DNA from: Tannerella sp.
GTDB lineage: Bacteria; Bacteroidota; Bacteroidia; Bacteroidales; Tannerellaceae
DNA: 19,313 nt
NCBI GenBank assembly: GCA_031275525.1
Contig: JAISOP010000031.1
Location: 1-19,313, forward strand
Reading direction: 5' to 3'
Shown: piece by piece, positions 14,960 through 19,313 of the stretch
Position numbering within the stretch: position 1 is the first letter of the stretch
Layout: each line of letters begins with the position of its first letter
Notes under the pieces: model-generated
Database searches by the model: none
What the model was told of the DNA's origin: nothing
The model's input: the letters and a program-made list of their open reading frames with translations, nothing else
Made by a program: the position numbers and the translations under genes

Positions 14960-15009
14960 GAACGAAGCGCTCCGGGTTCTTTGCACGAACCCGGAACGCT
15001 TCGTCGTTC
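14960..15009. terminator. Large imperfect hairpin downstream of the cysteine-hydrolase gene
   Basis: The arm at 14960-14979 pairs with 14987-15009 around a 7-nt loop. The inner 8 bp (CCGGGTTC/GAACCCGG) are perfect, followed by one mismatch and a 3-nt bulge. It lies about 80 nt past the stop at 15088, so it may end the minus-strand GH95-hydrolase transcript, although no T run follows on that strand. CCCGGAACGC in its right arm also occurs at 14926-14935. Confidence 0.45.
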
Positions 15010-15087
15010 CTTCTCGCCGGCGACGGGAAAGTCGCTTCTTCCCGGCGGGGGAGGCATCCTTGTTTTGCGCCCGGAGCGCGAATCGCC

Positions 15088-16665
15088 TTACCGGGTGATG
15101 AAGCCGGCGTTGATCCAGTTGCCGTAGTCGAGGAGATGGCGGCTTCCGGCATCGGTGCAGGCGAGGTGGAGACGGCGGCTTCCGGGCGGAATCTCGATGT
15201 CGAAACGCCAGGGGGCTTGCGAGATGCGCATCACCGGACTTTCGGCTACCGGACGACCGTCGATGAAGATTTTGAAGACGACGCTGCTGTGCATCGCAAG
15301 GAAGCGTCCGTTGTGCTGCGACAACAGGTTATCGTCCACCCCCGCCTGCGCGACAAAGCGTTTGTACGCCGGCCGGATTTCGTATTGCACCGACGAGGGG
15401 GCGCGGAAGCCCAGGCCGCGACCGTAGGTCTCCTCCCGCACGCGAAGCGGTTTGCCCTCGAACGAGGTCGATTTCGCCGGATACCACATACAGGACGACA
15501 CGATCTTCAAGTAGTCGTTGGGAATGTAGTCCAGATCGTCCAGATAGACGTCCGGCAGAGGCGGCGTCGCTTCCGGCAGCTTCACGTAACAGGCCTCGCC
15601 CGGCAGGCTGACGCACGCCCCGTCGCGGAACGCCGCCGCGCAAAGCGTTTGCGTTTGCGCGATTTCCAGCGGCTCGACGTATAGCGGCGACTGGGGGGTC
15701 GGACGGCTGCCGTCGGTCGTGTAGCGTATTTCCGCGCCGTCGAGCCACGGCGCGGTCAGGGTTACGATCGTCTTATCTTCAAAAAAGTACGGGCGCTCGC
15801 GCTTGCCCCAGGGCGTGAAACGGACGTAATCTACCGGCGCGGCGTCCGCCTCCGTCAGTCCCGCCCGGCGGAACGTTTCGTAGAGGTTGATGCACGGGAC
15901 GCCGCCCTGCCGGAGGTTTTCGTCGATCTCCGCCGTCCCGTCCTCCGGCGTGTAGCCGGCGGCGGGATCGTAGCGCGTGAAGGCGTCGTTCAAGTCGCGG
16001 GCCAGGAAGCAGCGGAAACCGGCTTTCCACATCTTCGACAGGGCGCCGGGCTTGCCGAAGACGCACTCGTTCGTATGGACGCCCATATAGATCAGGTCGG
16101 TGATGCCGCGCTCGGTCAGCGCCGCATACATTTCGTCGTCGGAGGAGGAAAACAAGTCCCCGTCGCCGATCGTCAAGCCGGGGTGCATCCCGTCCCAGCC
16201 GTAATTGACCTTGCAGGGCAGGCCGGGGCCGCACATGCAAGGCCCGACGTGGGCGGTGAACTTGACCGGGAGGTCTTCCCTCCTGTCGGGCGCCGGACGG
16301 CGCGCTGTGGCTACGGTTCTTTCATACTGCGGATAGCCGCCGTAGGCCGTCGTTGCGTCGCTGGGATTCCAGACGACCTGCATACCCTGCCGGCGGGCGG
16401 CCTCCAGCGCCGCGTTCATGCGCGGAACCAGGGCCGCAACCCGTTCCGAAGCCGTCATGCACCAGTGATAATTCCATACGTCGATCACGATCACCGCCGT
16501 CGTCGATGGATTCAGTTCCACCGGCGGCGACGAAAGCCTGCCGGCGCTTTCCTCCCAGACCAGACAGGCAAGCGCCGGCGCTTTTCCGGGACGCTGCGCG
16601 AACGCTGCCGCGGCAATCAGGCTGAGAACAGCCCCCCGGACGAAAAAGTATCGGGTCGCTTTCAT
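15088..16665 (-). CDS. Secreted isochorismatase-like cysteine hydrolase fused to carbohydrate-associated domains
   Basis: A 525-aa exported protein. Residues 1-23 are a signal peptide (VLSLIAAAAFAQ). Residues about 50-290 form an isochorismatase-fold hydrolase with candidate triad Asp62 (VIVIDVWN), Lys135 (PVKFTAH) and Cys201 (GVHTNECVFGKPG). An unusual Cys-rich insert, CMCGPGLPC (Cys143, 145, 151), follows the Lys. Residues about 298-350 resemble the chitobiase C-terminal-like beta domain (IRYTTDGSRPTPQSPLY). Residues about 370-525 resemble an NPCBM-type carbohydrate-binding domain (YLDDLDYI, RGLGFRAPSSVQYEI, FVAQAGVDDN, VFKIFIDG, HLACTDAG). The family hydrolyses amides or related bonds of small molecules; joined to sugar-binding parts it may act on a glycan-linked group, which is inference. 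Its ATG overlaps the GH95 stop by 4 nt, so the two are co-translated. Confidence 0.83.
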   Translation of the reverse strand: MKATRYFFVRGAVLSLIAAAAFAQRPGKAPALACLVWEESAGRLSSPPVELNPSTTAVIVIDVWNYHWCMTASERVAALVPRMNAALEAARRQGMQVVWNPSDATTAYGGYPQYERTVATARRPAPDRREDLPVKFTAHVGPCMCGPGLPCKVNYGWDGMHPGLTIGDGDLFSSSDDEMYAALTERGITDLIYMGVHTNECVFGKPGALSKMWKAGFRCFLARDLNDAFTRYDPAAGYTPEDGTAEIDENLRQGGVPCINLYETFRRAGLTEADAAPVDYVRFTPWGKRERPYFFEDKTIVTLTAPWLDGAEIRYTTDGSRPTPQSPLYVEPLEIAQTQTLCAAAFRDGACVSLPGEACYVKLPEATPPLPDVYLDDLDYIPNDYLKIVSSCMWYPAKSTSFEGKPLRVREETYGRGLGFRAPSSVQYEIRPAYKRFVAQAGVDDNLLSQHNGRFLAMHSSVVFKIFIDGRPVAESPVMRISQAPWRFDIEIPPGSRRLHLACTDAGSRHLLDYGNWINAGFITR

Positions 16666-19070
16666 AGGCCGGACGTGATGCGATACGTTTTTCCCGCCTC
16701 TGCCGTAAACTCCGTCAGGCTTTCATCAGGCCGGCTGCCGGAGATCTCCCGTTTCCCGTCCCAAACCCTTACCGGCGTTCGGGCGCGCAGGCGGCAGGTC
16801 CCGTCGTAATGCGCGCGGATGACGGCTTCGGAGAGTCGTCCGTCTTTCCAGGCCATATCGACGTCGTAGCCGCCGCGCGCCCGGAAGCCTTTCACCGCGC
16901 CGGCAGGCCACTGGGCCGGCAGCGCCGGGAGCAGCGACAGCTCCCCGCCGTGGCTTTGCAGCAGCATTTCGACCATCCCGGCGGTAACGCCCTGAATCGC
17001 CTGGTTGCCCTCAAAGGAGGGCGTGATGCGGCTGTCCTCCTCGTAGGGGTGGATGCTGACGTCGGTCAGCATGTCGTGCAGAATGCCGTAGGCCTCGGCA
17101 GGCTCTTCGAGGCGCGCGTGCTGGTTGATTTTCCAGGCGCCGGACCATCCCATGTTGATGTCGCCGCGGCGCTTCAGGACGACCCTGACCGCTTCGGCCA
17201 GGGAGGGCGTCCGGCGGAGGGTGATGTCGTCGTCGGGATAGGCGGCGAAGAGATGCGACAGGTGACGGTGTCCCACCTCGGTTTCCGCAAAGTCGAAGAA
17301 CCATTCCTGCAACTGTCCGAAACGGCCGATCTGGTGCGGCGGTAACCGATTGAGCGCCTCGGCGGCTTGGGTGCTCATCCCGGCATCGACGTCCAGCCGT
17401 CCGGAGGCTTCCACGTAATTGCGCAGGAAGTTGCGCACGATCTGTATGTCGCCCGACGAGGCGAAGGAGATGGCGACGTGCCGGCCGGCCTCGTCGGCAA
17501 ACGTATTCTCCGGCGACGAGGCCGGACAGGTGCCCAGGTAACCCGATTCGGGGTCTTCTGTCAGGAAGTCGAGGCAAAATTCCGCCGCGCCTTTCATCAG
17601 CGGATAAATGCGTTCCAGGTAAGCCCTGTCGGGATCGTAGCGGAAATGCTCGTAAAGCTGCTGCATCAGCCACAGGCCGGCCACGGGATAGGTGGCATGG
17701 CGGGGGTCGCCGTCGGTGGGCGCGGTGTTGAACCAGACGTCCGTGCCGTGGCAGGCGCACCATCCGCGGCATCCGAACAGCTCGCCGGCCGTTCGCCGAC
17801 CGGCCTGCGCCAGGTTCCCGACAAAGAGCAGCAGCGATTCGTTGACCTTCGGCAGGTTCGCGCTCTCTACCGGCCAGTAACATTCCTGGAGATTGATGTT
17901 GAGCGTCCAGCGCCCGTGCCACCGTCCCTCCAGGTTGTCCAGCCAGATGTTATGGTTGTTGAAGGCCAGCGTCCCCTCGCGCGCGCCGGCAAGCAGCAGG
18001 TAGCGCCCGTACTGGAAATAGCGGGCTTCGTAGGCCGGGTCGATCGCTCCCCTGCGGATCGAATCCATGACCTGCGAGGTCGTGAGCGAGGGAAAGGGAT
18101 CCGGGCCGAGATCCACCCGGCAGGCGGCAAAGAGCGGGCAGTAATCGTCGAGGTGACGTTGCAGAAGTTCCGCATAACTGCGCCCGGCAGCCTTGGCGAC
18201 GTAGTCGTTGCAGCGCTTCCGCTCGTCGGCCGAGACGTCGTTCCAGTTCACCCAGTTCGTAGCGCCGGCAAGAATCAGCGTAACGGCGTCGGCGCCGTCC
18301 ACGACCATCCGGTCGCCCTCGACGGTCAGCCTCCCGCCCTCGTTGAGGATCTTCGCCGCGGACTGCCACCGCATCTGCGGCGGGAGGAGGTTCGATCCCT
18401 CCTTTTCGGAGATCGTCGTTCCCGTCATCGTGATTTCATTGCCCTCCGCGCGGCTCTCGGCGCTGGGCTGGAGGCTGGCGAAGCGTGCCGAGAAGCTGAT
18501 CTTCCCCTTTTGGTCGGCCGTCAGGCGCAGGACGATCACCTGGTCGGGATAGCTGGCGAAGACCCGTCGCGCGTAATTGACGCCCTCCAGCCGGTAGGAG
18601 ACGTTAACCAGCGCGCTGTCCATATCCAGTTCGCGCCGGTAAGCGGTCGTTTTGGAAAACGCATGTCCCGCCCAATCCAGGACAAGCCTTCCCATCGGCT
18701 GGTACAGCTGGACATGCCTGCCGGGATAGCCCAGCTTCCAGGCCTCGCCGTGCGCTCCGGCATAATCTTTGGCGAAGACCCGTTCCCGGATCTTCCGGAT
18801 CGTTTCCGGCCCTCCCGTCGGATTCGGATTATAAGGACCGCCCGTCCAGAGCGTTTCATCGTTAAAGGCAATCACTTCTCGTCCCGGCGTTCCGGGAATC
18901 ATTGCGGCAAAGCGTCCGGTACCGACCGGCAGTCCCTCCCAGTACTTCATAGCCGGCGCGTCGTAGTGCCATTTCATCGGCGCCTGATTAACGGCGATAT
19001 CCGTACGTCCGCCGCAGGAAAAAAGTGCCGTGCATACCGCCAACAGCAAACAGTTTCTTTTCGTACTCAT
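16662..19070 (-). CDS. GH95 family glycosidase lipoprotein (alpha-L-fucosidase-like)
   Basis: An 802-aa predicted lipoprotein: the signal CLLLAVCTALFSC ends at Cys19, so it is anchored in the envelope. The N-terminal beta domain has the GH95 opening (WHYDAPAMKYWEGLPVGTGR, IAFNDETLWTGGPYNPNP). The (alpha/alpha)6 catalytic part holds TLNINLQECYWPVESANLP, with Asn391 and Asn393 at the places of the paired catalytic Asn, and CPASSPENTF with Glu521 at the place of the general acid of Bifidobacterium AfcA. Where most members read FQIDGNFG this one has SFEGNQAIQG, with Glu687 instead of the catalytic Asp. The C-terminal beta domain ends YRITSGL. Length fits the family. The substrate may be fucose or a relative such as L-galactose. 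It is followed by the hydrolase fusion in one operon; no SusC/SusD pair lies in view. A 23-bp palindromic array sits 51 bp upstream. Confidence 0.88.
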   Translation of the reverse strand: MSTKRNCLLLAVCTALFSCGGRTDIAVNQAPMKWHYDAPAMKYWEGLPVGTGRFAAMIPGTPGREVIAFNDETLWTGGPYNPNPTGGPETIRKIRERVFAKDYAGAHGEAWKLGYPGRHVQLYQPMGRLVLDWAGHAFSKTTAYRRELDMDSALVNVSYRLEGVNYARRVFASYPDQVIVLRLTADQKGKISFSARFASLQPSAESRAEGNEITMTGTTISEKEGSNLLPPQMRWQSAAKILNEGGRLTVEGDRMVVDGADAVTLILAGATNWVNWNDVSADERKRCNDYVAKAAGRSYAELLQRHLDDYCPLFAACRVDLGPDPFPSLTTSQVMDSIRRGAIDPAYEARYFQYGRYLLLAGAREGTLAFNNHNIWLDNLEGRWHGRWTLNINLQECYWPVESANLPKVNESLLLFVGNLAQAGRRTAGELFGCRGWCACHGTDVWFNTAPTDGDPRHATYPVAGLWLMQQLYEHFRYDPDRAYLERIYPLMKGAAEFCLDFLTEDPESGYLGTCPASSPENTFADEAGRHVAISFASSGDIQIVRNFLRNYVEASGRLDVDAGMSTQAAEALNRLPPHQIGRFGQLQEWFFDFAETEVGHRHLSHLFAAYPDDDITLRRTPSLAEAVRVVLKRRGDINMGWSGAWKINQHARLEEPAEAYGILHDMLTDVSIHPYEEDSRITPSFEGNQAIQGVTAGMVEMLLQSHGGELSLLPALPAQWPAGAVKGFRARGGYDVDMAWKDGRLSEAVIRAHYDGTCRLRARTPVRVWDGKREISGSRPDESLTEFTAEAGKTYRITSGL

Positions 19071-19120
19071 TGCATTATTATTTATACTGCACGCGGCATG
19101 GATTTGTGCATGAGGCGACC

Positions 19121-19313
19121 CTCAACACCCGTTGAGCACACCCCCTCAACGCCCGTTGAGCGCACCCCTCAACGCCCGTTGAGCACACCCCTCAACGCCC
19201 GTTGAGCGCACCCCTCAACACCCGTTGAGGACACCCCTCACCGCTCGTTGAGGACACCCCTCAACACCCGTTGAGGACGACCCTCAACGCCCGGTGACGA
19301 CACCCGTCAAGTT
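19121..19313. repeat. Palindromic 23-bp tandem array 2 (8 units, running to the window edge)
   Basis: Units begin at 19121 (24 nt, one extra C), 19145, 19168, 19191, 19214, 19237, 19260 and 19283 (23 nt each); a degenerate ninth starts at 19306 and is cut by the window end. The consensus is CTCAACGCCCGTTGAG plus a 7-nt spacer. The 16-nt part is a palindrome with 7-bp arms and a CC centre. Spacers of units 1-4 alternate CACACCC(C)/CGCACCC, units 5, 6 and 8 have GACACCC, and unit 7 has GACGACC. Pairing decays in units 6 and 8, as at a minisatellite edge. Not coding, and no variable spacers as in CRISPR. It lies 51 bp upstream of the GH95 start codon. Confidence 0.93.

Larger units (their letters stand above)
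13564..15087. other. 1.5-kb region without an intact gene: repeats and IS remnants
   Basis: Between spt and the cysteine-hydrolase gene I find no intact gene. Reading left to right: the spt promoter, about 200 bp with nothing recognised, a 23-bp tandem array, an 80-bp inverted-repeat segment, an IS3-type orfA-like fragment, an IS1182-like transposase tail with its IS end, and about 400 bp of hairpin-rich DNA up to the next stop codon. Short frames on both strands in this stretch have no family features. This looks like an insertion hot spot in decay. Confidence 0.75.

Noticed and set aside
17367..19205. Long open frame of 612 codons on the plus strand across the GH95 gene
   Set aside because: It is antisense to a well-supported GH95 gene, has no recognisable domain, and runs into the 23-bp array. 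High GC content gives few stops in the opposite frames.
19121..19313. CRISPR array or repetitive coding region as an explanation for the second array
   Set aside because: Spacers are 7 nt and nearly constant, and a period of 23 changes frame each unit, so no repeat protein is encoded.

Overview
The window looks like a chromosome segment from the order Bacteroidales, with most genes GC-rich. The evidence is a set of upstream boxes matching the Bacteroides-type -7 consensus (TAnnTTTG, often with TTTG about 20 bp further up), an RprX/RprY-type two-component pair, a Bacteroides-type serine palmitoyltransferase, the gliding-family lipoprotein GldH, a RicT/PSP1 protein and a GH95 glycosidase lipoprotein. 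I cannot fix the genus from this sequence alone. Base composition is uneven: purL and the glycosidase region are clearly GC-rich, while rprXY and several intergenic stretches are much more AT-rich.

Layout. Positions 1-3315 hold purL (purine synthesis), open at its 5' end. An AT-rich 380-bp leader with two candidate promoters leads into rprX-rprY (3696-5962), which ends at a strong hairpin. A cluster of inverted repeats (5989-6180) separates this from a small operon: a 76-aa ribbon-helix-helix-like protein followed by tadA (tRNA adenosine deaminase). tadA overlaps tail-to-tail with an NfsA-like nitroreductase. The nitroreductase and cinA diverge from one short region carrying a promoter on each strand. 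A 30-bp perfect inverted repeat separates cinA from a convergent, unrecognised 432-aa gene. Next, on the minus strand, spt-ricT-gldH form a tight operon (13497 down to 10589) ending in an intrinsic terminator.

Positions 13564-15087 hold no intact gene. The stretch carries a palindromic 23-bp tandem repeat, an 80-bp segment bounded by inverted repeats, two decayed transposase fragments (IS3-type orfA-like and IS1182-like) with an IS end, and several hairpins. Beyond it lies a minus-strand pair with a 4-nt overlap: a GH95 alpha-L-fucosidase-like lipoprotein (16662-19070), then a secreted isochorismatase-fold cysteine hydrolase fused to carbohydrate-associated domains (15088-16665). A second palindromic 23-bp array (19121 to the window end) lies just upstream of the GH95 gene.

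The strongest novel signal is the pair of arrays. They differ in sequence, but each is built from a 16-nt palindrome (7-2-7) plus a 7-nt spacer, giving the same 23-bp period, and each lies upstream of a minus-strand gene. The second point is the GH95 plus hydrolase-fusion pair, in which the GH95 enzyme has Glu where the family normally has its catalytic Asp.
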